DNA of 64,000 nucleotides from Georgenia soli (lineage in GTDB: Bacteria > Actinomycetota > Actinomycetes > Actinomycetales > Actinomycetaceae): NCBI RefSeq assembly GCF_002563695.1, contig NZ_PDJI01000001.1:11162-75161 (forward strand), in the 5' to 3' direction. The notes beneath the pieces were generated by a model. The model did no database searches, was not told the origin of the DNA, and saw nothing but the letters and a program-made list of their open reading frames with translations. The position numbers and the translations under genes are program-made. Below, in pieces: positions 43,725-50,734 of the stretch. Within the stretch, counting starts at the first letter, position 1. Every line of letters starts with the position of its first letter.

Positions 43725-44819
43725 CTAAGCGGACTCGCCCTCTCCCCCGGTGCGCTGCTTGCCGCTCCTGCGGGCCTGGGTGGCTGTCAGGTCTGCGCGG
43801 ACCTGGGTGAGTTCGGCCCGCAGCTGGTCGACCTGACGCTCGTACGTCTCGCGCAGGTCGGTGACCCGCTGCTCGCCGTGCGCGCGTTCGCGCTCGACGT
43901 CGCTGCGGGCGGCGTCCCGCTCTGCGGTGACGCCGGCGACGGTCCCGCGCAGATCGGTGATCTTCTCCCGGGCCCGCTCGAGGTCGGCGCGGGCGGTGTC
44001 GAGCTGGCCGCGCACCTCGGCGGTGGCGGCCTCCGCGCGCGTGGCACGCTCGGCCTCGCTGTCGGCCCGGCGTTCGGCGGCGCGGGCACGCTCCTCCGCG
44101 GTGGCCTGGTTGACCTCCGCGGCCTCGGCGCGGGCAATCGCCTCGTCCCTCTGCGCCTCGGTGCGCGCGAGCCGCTCGTTCGCCTCGGCGAGACGGGCAT
44201 TCAGCAGCTCGACCTCCGCCGCCGCCGCGCGCTGAGCCTCCTGGGCATCGGCGCGGACCTGGGCGAGTTCCTCGGCTGCCCGCTCCCCCGCTTCCACAGC
44301 CTCGCTGAACGCGGCGCGAGCGCCGGCCAGCTCCTGGGTCAGTTCCTCGACCTGGTCGCTCGCCTCGGCGGCCGCCGCATCGGCCTCCTCGCGCTCGGCC
44401 TCGGCGCGCCGCTGCGCCTGCTCGGCCCGGGTCGCGCGGGCGTTGGCGGCCGCGACCTGCTCGGCGGCCTCGCTGTTGACCGCCTCGATCTGGGCCTCGA
44501 CGGCCTCGGGGTCCCCCGCCGTGCGCAACTGCTCGACAAGGATGGCGAGCTGCTGGGTGAGGTGCTCGACCATGCCGGTGACCTGTCCGGTGATCTCGCT
44601 GGCCCGCTGACGGGCCGCGTCGACCGGGCGGGCCTCGTCGACCTCGACAGTGTCCGCGCCGCCGGCGAGCCGCCGGCGTGCACGCCAGGCGGCGGCTCGG
44701 TTGTGCCCGGGGTCGTCGCAGTACTCGGGCGGGCGGCCCGTGCTGGCGTCCGCCGGGGCGGCGGGCCGGTGGCAGCCGGGGAACCGGCAGGTTCGCTGTT
44801 CCGTCTGGACGTCGCTCAT
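43725..44819 (-). CDS. Coiled-coil protein with N-terminal zinc-type motif
   Basis: A 364-residue protein. The N-terminus has CRFPGCHRPAA...YCDDPGHNRAAAWRARR, a probable zinc-bound DNA-binding segment, and the rest (about 75-350) is one long coiled coil rich in Ala, Glu and Arg. This layout resembles KfrA-type plasmid proteins that scaffold partition or regulate it. Its start lies at the edge of the repeat-rich region that precedes parA on the opposite strand, with a (GTAAC)3 repeat in its promoter. Confidence 0.72.
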   Translation of the reverse strand: MSDVQTEQRTCRFPGCHRPAAPADASTGRPPEYCDDPGHNRAAAWRARRRLAGGADTVEVDEARPVDAARQRASEITGQVTGMVEHLTQQLAILVEQLRTAGDPEAVEAQIEAVNSEAAEQVAAANARATRAEQAQRRAEAEREEADAAAAEASDQVEELTQELAGARAAFSEAVEAGERAAEELAQVRADAQEAQRAAAAEVELLNARLAEANERLARTEAQRDEAIARAEAAEVNQATAEERARAAERRADSEAERATRAEAATAEVRGQLDTARADLERAREKITDLRGTVAGVTAERDAARSDVERERAHGEQRVTDLRETYERQVDQLRAELTQVRADLTATQARRSGKQRTGGEGESA

Positions 44820-44835
44820 GACATAACTCTATCAG

Positions 44836-44850
44836 GTAACGTAACGTAAC
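44836..44850. repeat. (GTAAC)3 repeat in the coiled-coil gene promoter
   Basis: Three direct GTAAC copies 17 bp upstream of the start of the coiled-coil gene. GTAAC also forms part of the longer sites at 45186, 45550 and 47389 around the partition genes, so it may be the recognition core of a partition protein. Confidence 0.6.
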
Positions 44851-45185
44851 GGAATACGAAATACATAACGAAAGACAGAAGCCCCGCACCGAGAGGTGGT
44901 CACCCGCCATCCATCCGCCGGAGGCAGTTCTTCCCCGCGGGGGCCAGAGGGGGTTTTGTCGTGTAGGTGCTCGCTCGAGCTCATCGGTCTTGCCGCCGGC
45001 CTTCGCCGGCCGCGGAGGCTGTGCCTGCTGCGAGATCGTCAGTCCCGCGCGGCCGCCCAATGTTCAGGCCGGTATCCCCCCCGGCGACGTCGAGGCTCGC
45101 GCGGATCCTGCCGGGGGGTTCCGCAGTCCCGCCCGAGCGGCCCGCGCCAGCGCCCATACCCGTCGCGCCCCAACCTCGACGAACC

Positions 45186-45195
45186 GTAACCCTGG
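45186..45195. promoter_or_regulatory. GTAACCCTGG motif (copy 1)
   Basis: One of three GTAAC(C/T)CTGG motifs surrounding the partition genes (also at 45550-45559 and 47389-47398). Proposed binding site of the ParB-like protein. Confidence 0.4.
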
Positions 45196-45290
45196 TGTTT
45201 CCGGTAACCCCCAGTGGAACCTGTGTAACTGGTGACAGAGCCCCGCGCGCCCGGTCGACGAACAGGAACACTGGTCTTCCCTGTCTTGCC

Positions 45291-45344
45291 GGTCTTGCCG
45301 GTCTTGCCGGTCTTGCCGGTCTTGCCGGTCTTGCCGGTCGCCCC
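45291..45344. repeat. Six perfect 9-bp tandem repeats (GGTCTTGCC)
   Basis: Six consecutive identical 9-bp units with degenerate copies on either side (45281-45290 and 45345-45362). The unit length of nine keeps every frame open, which explains the repetitive frames here. Located about 360 bp upstream of parA. Confidence 0.95.
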
Positions 45345-45544
45345 GGTGTACCTGGTGACACCGGCTCTACCAGCAACTCCTGCCTTGCAGTGCTTGCCGC
45401 GCGGTTTGCCAGTTCTCTCCTGGGGGACGACGGGCTTACCGAGCGTAAGACCCCGGTCTGCCTTGGTAACACCCGGCACCCCTTCCCACGCTGGTTGCTG
45501 CTGGGTCCGCTGGTTTGCCCTGCAACACCAGCGTTCCTACGAAG

Positions 45545-45560
45545 GGCTGGTAACCCTGGG
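45545..45560. promoter_or_regulatory. Partition-site candidate, 16 bp, upstream of parA
   Basis: GGCTGGTAACCCTGGG. It differs in one base from the site at 47385-47400 behind the ParB-like gene, so the two genes are flanked by near-identical copies. Such a pair is typical of centromere (parS-like) or operator sites. Confidence 0.5.
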
Positions 45561-45702
45561 GTTGCCGGCGTGGCTTGCCCAACCGGGGTTGCAGGCAAGC
45601 CCAGCGACACTCCGCAGCAGGTCCGAGGTGGGTGAGGGGATCCGTCCTAATGTCGGAGCGCAAGCTCCCACGCACCCCCAGCACGACGAGGACGACACCC
45701 GT

Positions 45703-46527
45703 ATGGCACTGACCTTGGCGATCGGAAACCAGAAGGGCGGAGTCGGCAAGACCGCCCTGGTGACCGGGCTGACCGACGCTCTGCGCAACCGCGGCAAGAC
45801 CGTGTTGGTCGTCGACGCGGACCCGCAGGCCAACGCCTCGACGCGACTCGACGTCACCGAGCCGGAGGTGACGCTCAACGACGTGCTGTACCAGGTAAAC
45901 GCCCCCGAGGACGAGGGCGCGGCGGCTGGCGCGATCGTCCCGGCCGGGGAAGGGTGGGACAACGTCTTCGTTGTTCCATCCGAGCGCAAGCTCGCCGCCA
46001 GGGAGAAGGACGACTCAGTCAACCGAGACATGCGGCTGAAGATGGCGCTGGCCGGGGTCGCGGACAAGTTCGACTTCGTGATCATCGACTGCCCGCCTTC
46101 GCTGGGCTCGCTGACCGCCAACGCGCTCATCGCCGCCGACGAGGTGCTGATCGTCACCGAGCCGCGCTCCGACGCCGTTGAGGGAGTAGGGGAGTTCGTA
46201 ACCACGATGGCGAACGTGCGCGCCTACTTCAACAACTCCCTGGCGATGGCTGGCATCGTCATCAACCGGTTCCGGCCCAACCGTACGGACCCGCAGTTGT
46301 GGCTGGTCTATCTTAGAGAGAACTACCAGGACCTGGTGATCGAGCCGCAGGGGCTAATCCCGGACCGCGAAGTCGTCGCCCAAGCGGCCGCGGCGCACGT
46401 GCCGGTCAGTTCGTTCGGCTCCCGCGCGCTGGACGTGTGGCGGCCGCTGAAGCACATCGGTGACGTGATGATCGAACGCGCTGCGGAGCGTGCCGCCCTC
46501 ACTGGAGGAGTGGTGAGCCGTGGCTAA
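45703..46527 (+). CDS. parA: ParA-type partition ATPase
   Basis: A 274-residue deviant-Walker ATPase: GNQKGGVGKTALVT at residues 7-20, FVIIDCPPSLG (Walker B type) and VIDADPQAN-like VVDADPQANAST. It has no N-terminal HTH, so it is a type Ib-like small ParA. The ATG at 45703 begins directly at the fold; the longer upstream frame runs through repeats and is not coding. It overlaps the ParB-like gene by eight bases. Segregates the element at division. Confidence 0.93.
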   Translation: MALTLAIGNQKGGVGKTALVTGLTDALRNRGKTVLVVDADPQANASTRLDVTEPEVTLNDVLYQVNAPEDEGAAAGAIVPAGEGWDNVFVVPSERKLAAREKDDSVNRDMRLKMALAGVADKFDFVIIDCPPSLGSLTANALIAADEVLIVTEPRSDAVEGVGEFVTTMANVRAYFNNSLAMAGIVINRFRPNRTDPQLWLVYLRENYQDLVIEPQGLIPDREVVAQAAAAHVPVSSFGSRALDVWRPLKHIGDVMIERAAERAALTGGVVSRG

Positions 46528-47314
46528 GAACGCGAAGTTGCCCAAGGCTCCGAAAGCGAATCTGCTCGCGGAGTTCCGAGGCAGGCCGCTCGCCAAGGCC
46601 CCCGACGTCGATCCCGTGCTGATTCAGCCGAGCGCTTCCCGCCAGCTTGAGGTCGTTCCGTCAGTCGAGTCGAGGGAGTCGGCCGAGACCCTCGCGGAGG
46701 CGACGGTCGGGGGAGTAAGAGCAGGAGAGACAAGGGGATCCACGACCGAGAGCCGCGTCGCGCAGATCACCACTACCGACCCGGCACAGGCCGAGGGGCA
46801 GCCACCCCAGGGCCCCGAGGTTCCGCAGCCCCAGGCGGCCACGCTGCCAGCGACACAGCCGGCCGCCACTCCTGATCAACCCCAGCCGGCGGTCGCGCAG
46901 ACCCCTGCTGCCGCGACGACGGCCCAGCCCGTCCAGGAGGACCAGGGCACTCAAGTGCCTGCTGCACAAACGGTGGTCACCCAGCCGGCGCCGAGCCCAA
47001 CGACAGAGGCGGCTCCAGTACAGGCAATCGCAGCGCCGCAGCAGCCGCCGGGGGCTCCGACCGACCAGCCGGCCCGAGCTAAGAACCCGCGCAAGCCGAA
47101 CATCACCTTCAGCATGGCTGACGCGGATGCGGCCCGGATGCGTTCCGCCTACGCCCACCTGCCGTTCGGGGTGCGGCCGCGGTCGTTGTCGGACTTCATC
47201 GTGGGGGCGGTGATGGCGCACGTGCGCGAGCTGGAGGCTCAGTACAACGGCGGGGAGGCGTTCCCGCCGATCGACCCCGGCGTCATCCCGACCGGTCGCC
47301 CGGTCGGCGGCTGA
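46520..47314 (+). CDS. ParB-like partition protein with Pro/Gln-rich linker
   Basis: A 264-residue protein. A short basic start (AKNAKLPKAPKANLLAEF) is followed by a long Pro/Gln/Ala linker (about 70-190) and a C-terminal ribbon-helix-helix-like domain (ITFSMADADAARMRSAYAHLP, SLSDFIVGAVMAHVRELE). The layout suits a DNA-binding partner of small ParA proteins. GTG at 46520 has GGAGGAG upstream and overlaps parA. Function is inferred from position and fold. Confidence 0.75.
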   Translation: MAKNAKLPKAPKANLLAEFRGRPLAKAPDVDPVLIQPSASRQLEVVPSVESRESAETLAEATVGGVRAGETRGSTTESRVAQITTTDPAQAEGQPPQGPEVPQPQAATLPATQPAATPDQPQPAVAQTPAAATTAQPVQEDQGTQVPAAQTVVTQPAPSPTTEAAPVQAIAAPQQPPGAPTDQPARAKNPRKPNITFSMADADAARMRSAYAHLPFGVRPRSLSDFIVGAVMAHVRELEAQYNGGEAFPPIDPGVIPTGRPVGG

Positions 47315-47384
47315 ACTAGGAACGCTACCAACTTAGGAAACTCTTGTAACGCAAGCCTTTCCGGAGCGACCTAGCTACTAGTTA

Positions 47385-47400
47385 GGCTGGTAACTCTGGG
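47385..47400. promoter_or_regulatory. Partition-site candidate, 16 bp, downstream of the ParB-like gene
   Basis: GGCTGGTAACTCTGGG, one mismatch to 45545-45560. It lies in the 139-bp gap between convergent genes, where an operator for transcription start is not needed, which favours a centromere role. Confidence 0.5.
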
Positions 47401-47453
47401 CGGTCGAGGGGCGCGCAGATCGAGCGCGATGGCGGCCTTCAGCTCATGATGCT

Positions 47454-48785
47454 CTATCGGTCGATATCGACGCTCTTGGCGCGGGGAGTCGGGGGCCGCT
47501 GCCTCGTTCGAGCGACGTCGTTGAGGCTCTGATGCGCGTGGGGGAGCGGGGTGTAGGAAGTGGGTGCGTGCGGGACCCGAACCTTGGCTGCATCTGCGAC
47601 GAGTTTCGCGTGGTCGAGTTGCTTGAGAATACGTGGCTCTTCGAGTTCTTCGGTCCACATGCCCCAGGGTGTGATGTCTTGGCCCTCTCCGGCGTAGGAG
47701 ACCGCCCAGCGACGGCCCCAGACCTGCCGGTGCGCCCCGTGTGCCAGGGCGGAGACTAGGGCCGGCGCTCGGTCGACGATTGCTGCCATGCTGCGTCGGA
47801 CTTGCTCGCCGAGCTCCGTCCTCGGAGGGACGGTCAACGCTGCATGGAGGAAGCGGGCCAGTTCTCGGCTTTGCACGAGAGGTAGTTGCGATCCTGGCAC
47901 GAGTGCTGCAACTTGCGGGTCCTTCACCCGTATCTTCCGCAGTTGTTCGCCGATGGTTCCTGCGAGGTGAGCTCGTGAGGGGTCAGCCTCGCTCAGCAGG
48001 TGCTCGGCGGCGTTCAGAAGACGCGCTTGTGTTAGGGCTGCAATGCCGATGGCCTCGGGAGAGAGGTCGGCCGCTGCGGTTAGCTGCCGACGCAGTCGGG
48101 CTTGGGCTTCGACTGCTGCGGTTGGGTTGTCCACACGCACCGGGGTCACCGTCGTCGGTTCTCTGCTGACGGTGTCGAGGTCGGGAAGCGGGCCACTGCG
48201 GGCCAGGATGAGGGATTCCTCGGCGGCAAGGGGAAGTGCGCTGTGTCTGGCCTCGGTCAGTGCGGCGAGGAGGGGCGCATTGTCGAGCTTCCGTGCCGCG
48301 TCGATGAGGTGGCCGTCCAGAACGTAGAGGGTTCGGCCGATGGCAGCGGCGTCGGCGACGACGGTCCAGCGGTGCTCGCCAGTCAGGTGCTTGTCGTACG
48401 CGGTGAAGTCGTGCGCGGCAAGTTCCGCGTACTTGGCGATCCGGTACCACGAGGCTGCCGCCGGGTCCTGGGGTGGGGATTTCATGCGTTCGACGAGCGA
48501 GATCCGGTACGCCGGGGCGGGGTATCCGGCCAGAGTGCGTTGGAGGTAGAAGACGGGATCCTGGCCGATGTTGAGGACTGACTCTGCGCGTGACTTCCAT
48601 CCCTCCCCGGGGTCGGGGTTGCGCCGGGTGACGGTGGCGGTCACGTGCCGGATCGTCCCCAACGCAAGCCGCCGCCCGAGCAGGGCTACATCGAGGCCGT
48701 CGGAGTCGAGTCGGCGGGAACCGTTGGTGATGAACAGCGTCGCGAGCTCTTGGGCGAGGGAGGCGCTGTGCTGCCGGTACGTCAT
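47454..48785 (-). CDS. Hypothetical protein (443 aa) of the partition region
   Basis: A 443-residue largely helical protein with no domain I recognise. The middle (about 200-300) is Ala/Leu-rich and a conserved-looking segment near the C-terminus reads HGAHRQVWGRRWAVSYAGEGQDITPWGMW. It overlaps the 106-residue gene by four bases, so the pair forms an operon. No membrane helix or signal is visible. Convergent with the ParB-like gene. Confidence 0.7.
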   Translation of the reverse strand: MTYRQHSASLAQELATLFITNGSRRLDSDGLDVALLGRRLALGTIRHVTATVTRRNPDPGEGWKSRAESVLNIGQDPVFYLQRTLAGYPAPAYRISLVERMKSPPQDPAAASWYRIAKYAELAAHDFTAYDKHLTGEHRWTVVADAAAIGRTLYVLDGHLIDAARKLDNAPLLAALTEARHSALPLAAEESLILARSGPLPDLDTVSREPTTVTPVRVDNPTAAVEAQARLRRQLTAAADLSPEAIGIAALTQARLLNAAEHLLSEADPSRAHLAGTIGEQLRKIRVKDPQVAALVPGSQLPLVQSRELARFLHAALTVPPRTELGEQVRRSMAAIVDRAPALVSALAHGAHRQVWGRRWAVSYAGEGQDITPWGMWTEELEEPRILKQLDHAKLVADAAKVRVPHAPTSYTPLPHAHQSLNDVARTRQRPPTPRAKSVDIDR

Positions 48786-49102
48786 CGGATGTATGGGGTG
48801 TCGAAGGCGGCAGCGGCCTGGGTGATTCGAGCGATTTCGGCTACGTCACTCGCGGCGGCGGCGGCCGCCAGGAGAAGTTCGCGCACGTCCTCCACGTCAG
48901 GCATTTGGTCCTCAGAAACCACGTGCGCCGGGGGATAGGGCGGATGGACCAAGTTGAGTTCGAACAGCGCTTCGGCGGCCTGTGCCCCGACAGTGTCAGT
49001 TCGCCTGTTCAGCGCAAGAAGTGCGGCGCGCGCGCGAGCCATGGCTTCGGTCTCGGGACTGGTCTCGATGCTCACCATGCCCGAGATCATTTCGGCACCC
49101 AC
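48782..49102 (-). CDS. Small helical hypothetical protein
   Basis: A 106-residue acidic, mostly helical protein (ARARAALLALNRRTDTVGAQAAEALFELN; VEDVRELLLAAAAAASDVAEIAR). Its stop overlaps the start of the 443-residue gene. Function unknown. Together they may be a two-component accessory module. Confidence 0.6.
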   Translation of the reverse strand: MGAEMISGMVSIETSPETEAMARARAALLALNRRTDTVGAQAAEALFELNLVHPPYPPAHVVSEDQMPDVEDVRELLLAAAAAASDVAEIARITQAAAAFDTPYIR

Positions 49103-49168
49103 TGACGTCGGACAAGGGCGGTGGGGATAACTCCCCGTCAGCGGCCGGCGTGCACAGGGACGTGGCTG

Positions 49169-49492
49169 TCAGCGGCGCACGACCTCGCCGATGTCGATCC
49201 AGACGCCGCGGAAGCGTGAGCGGGCGCCGTCGACAGTGACCAGGGCGAGGCTGTGGGTCCATGCGGTGGCGACTGTGTCGACGAGCTCGATGCCGTCGTT
49301 CTCCCACTCGAGGCGCGCGCGCACGGGGATGGGTGCGCGGGCCTGGGTGAAGCGCTCGGGGACGTCGTGGGCGTTGAGGATGCGTTGGACGCCCTCGTAC
49401 CAGGCGGGTTCGCGGCGGCCGTTCCAGTCGAGGTTGACGGTGGGGACGGTGGCGGGGGTGGGGTCGGGGTCGTCGGCGGGCCGGGTCTGCAT
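49169..49492 (-). CDS. Hypothetical protein under a probable LexA box
   Basis: A 107-residue protein starting MQTRPADDPDPTPATVPTVNLDWNG and ending RGVWIDIGEVVRR. The body (REPAWYEGVQRILNAHDVPERF, ARLEWENDGIELVDTVATAW) looks like a small alpha/beta fold. ATG 49492 is used; the open frame continues to 49852 but that part is Arg/Gly/Ala-rich and unlikely to be coding. The box at 49503-49518 is 11 bp before the start, suggesting SOS induction. No family recognised. Confidence 0.6.
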   Translation of the reverse strand: MQTRPADDPDPTPATVPTVNLDWNGRREPAWYEGVQRILNAHDVPERFTQARAPIPVRARLEWENDGIELVDTVATAWTHSLALVTVDGARSRFRGVWIDIGEVVRR

Positions 49493-49502
49493 GCACGTAT
49501 TG

Positions 49503-49518
49503 TCGAACAGTTGTTCGG
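49503..49518. promoter_or_regulatory. LexA (SOS) box
   Basis: TCGAAC-AGTT-GTTCGG, one base from the perfect actinobacterial box TCGAAC-N4-GTTCGA, with an inner perfect palindrome CGAACAGTTGTTCG-like core at 49504-49517. It sits close to the start codon of the adjacent gene, where LexA would block transcription. Confidence 0.7.
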
Positions 49519-49660
49519 GTGCTGGGTGGAGTGTGCGGGGCGGCGGTGGTCCGGGGCTCGGTCTACTACTCCCCGCAAGGTGCGCCCGCTGCGCGGCCGC
49601 GCCGTTGTCTCTTTGTTTCTTTCCGTTCCTGGCGTCCGATTGTGAGCCGCGGTCGCCGCC

Positions 49661-49774
49661 GGTCAAGGCGGGCGCTTCGCGCCGGCGGGCCTGCGGAAGA
49701 TTCTGTGACGCGCTCCTTCGTCGCTTGTTCCGCCCCAGATTCTTCCCTTGTCCCACCGGTTCCCCGCCTTGACC
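49661..49774. repeat. 12-bp inverted repeat in the gap before the redoxin gene
   Basis: GGTCAAGGCGGG (49661-49672) and CCCGCCTTGACC (49763-49774) are perfect inverted arms separated by 90 bp. The 358-bp gap (49493-49850) otherwise has no gene I can support. The arms may delimit an inserted segment. Confidence 0.5.
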
Positions 49775-49850
49775 TCTGGCGCCCCGTCGCGGCTCAAACC
49801 GAACTGCTGCCAGGAACGGCAAGAAAAACGTCTCTGCAGGGGAGTGGGTC

Positions 49851-50084
49851 ATGGGAGCACAGGTGGTCGTGTACGGCCTGGGTGGGTGTCAGGCGTGCCG
49901 GCTGACGGAGCGGGCGCTGAAGCGGGCGGGCGTGGCGTACGAGGTGGTGGACCTGGAGGCGAACGCGGCGGCGAGGGAGCTGCTGCTGGCGCTGGAGTTC
50001 ACCGGTGCCCCGGTGGTCACGACGGGGCGGGAGTGGTGGTCGGGGTTCCGGCCCGACCGGATCAGGGCGGTCACGAGAGCTTGA
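49851..50084 (+). CDS. Mycoredoxin/NrdH-like glutaredoxin
   Basis: A 77-residue thioredoxin-fold protein with the active site GCQAC (CxxC), APVV cis-Pro loop and GFRPDRI end, as in NrdH/mycoredoxin-1 of Actinobacteria. Such proteins reduce disulfides, for instance of ribonucleotide reductase. GGGGAG lies ahead of the ATG. It is a single gene on the plus strand between the partition and replication modules. Confidence 0.85.
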   Translation: MGAQVVVYGLGGCQACRLTERALKRAGVAYEVVDLEANAAARELLLALEFTGAPVVTTGREWWSGFRPDRIRAVTRA

Positions 50085-50243
50085 TCGGGGCGTCGAGAGG
50101 CCGAGGCCGTTCGGCGCAGTGGGGGCTTGGCGGCACCCTCGACTCACGTGCTGCGCCCGGTCTTGGCCTCTCGACGAGTACACGACGAGCCCCTCGCTCC
50201 CCTCGCTCGCGGACCGGCGGGGGCTTTGTCCGCGACCTGCGAC

Positions 50244-50588
50244 TCACTCCATGTCGTGGCGCGCGTAAGCGAGCAGCTGCCCGGCGATGAGGGCCGCAGC
50301 GGCCGCAGGAGAGAACGCGGAGAGCGTGCCGAGCGCCGCAGTCGCCCCTCTCGCGTCGAGGAGCTCGACGCGTAGGTCGTCCGGGGAACCGCCGAGCGCC
50401 AGGAGGGCGCGGTGATGGGCCGGCCCGCGGTGCAGGATGGCTCCGCCGCCGGTGAGGTGTACCTCCAGCTCCAGACCGTGACCGGCTGCCTCGTGCATCA
50501 CCAGTTCCGCCGTCTCCAGGACGAGCTGCGGTGGCACCTCAGCGTCCAGGCGGGCGGTCAGCTCGAAGAAGCCGTCGTCGGAGGCCAT
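50244..50588 (-). CDS. Hypothetical protein (114 aa)
   Basis: A protein with a regular alpha/beta pattern (MASDDGFFELTARLDAEVPPQLVLE, AGHGLELEVHLTGGGAILHRGPAH, FSPAAAAALIAGQLLAY). The frame begins at 50702 but the basic N-terminal extension looks non-coding; ATG at 50588 is an estimate. No family is recognised. It follows the replication gene operon on the same strand. Confidence 0.5.
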   Translation of the reverse strand: MASDDGFFELTARLDAEVPPQLVLETAELVMHEAAGHGLELEVHLTGGGAILHRGPAHHRALLALGGSPDDLRVELLDARGATAALGTLSAFSPAAAAALIAGQLLAYARHDME

Positions 50589-50734
50589 GGCCTCAAGCAT
50601 GCCGGGCGAGCCGACCACCGCGGGGCCGTCTTCCACAAGTCGGCGAGCGGCTGGACGCGCCCTTCGCCGTCCCATCCGAACCCCTGCGTACGCCCCGTTC
50701 ATGCGGCGACGCCGCGGTGTTCACCGGGGCCGGT

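Larger units (their letters stand above)
44820..45702. other. Repeat-rich region, likely origin or centromere of the element
   Basis: An 883-bp stretch between divergent genes (coiled-coil gene and parA). Repeats of nine bases, GTAAC motifs, GGTGACA/GGTAAC variants and no convincing gene. Frames through it give only repeated Gly-Lys-Thr or Pro-Val-Leu. This matches the iteron/centromere stretch expected beside parA. Whether it holds oriV, parS or both is not decided. Confidence 0.55.

Noticed and set aside
43662..44849. Plus-strand frame of 395 codons opposite the coiled-coil gene
   Set aside because: Antisense frame of an Ala/Glu/Arg repeat-rich gene; composition is Gly/Leu-rich without motifs.
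44981..45610. Minus-strand frames with Gly-Lys-Thr collagen-like repeats (for example 45039-45479)
   Set aside because: They arise only because the 9-bp tandem repeat keeps all frames open; no start signal, no coherent fold, and the region behaves as non-coding repeat DNA.
49492..49852. N-terminal extension of the SOS-linked gene to 49852
   Set aside because: The extension reads Arg/Gly/Ala-rich with no ribosome-binding site and would run through the LexA box and the 12-bp inverted repeat.
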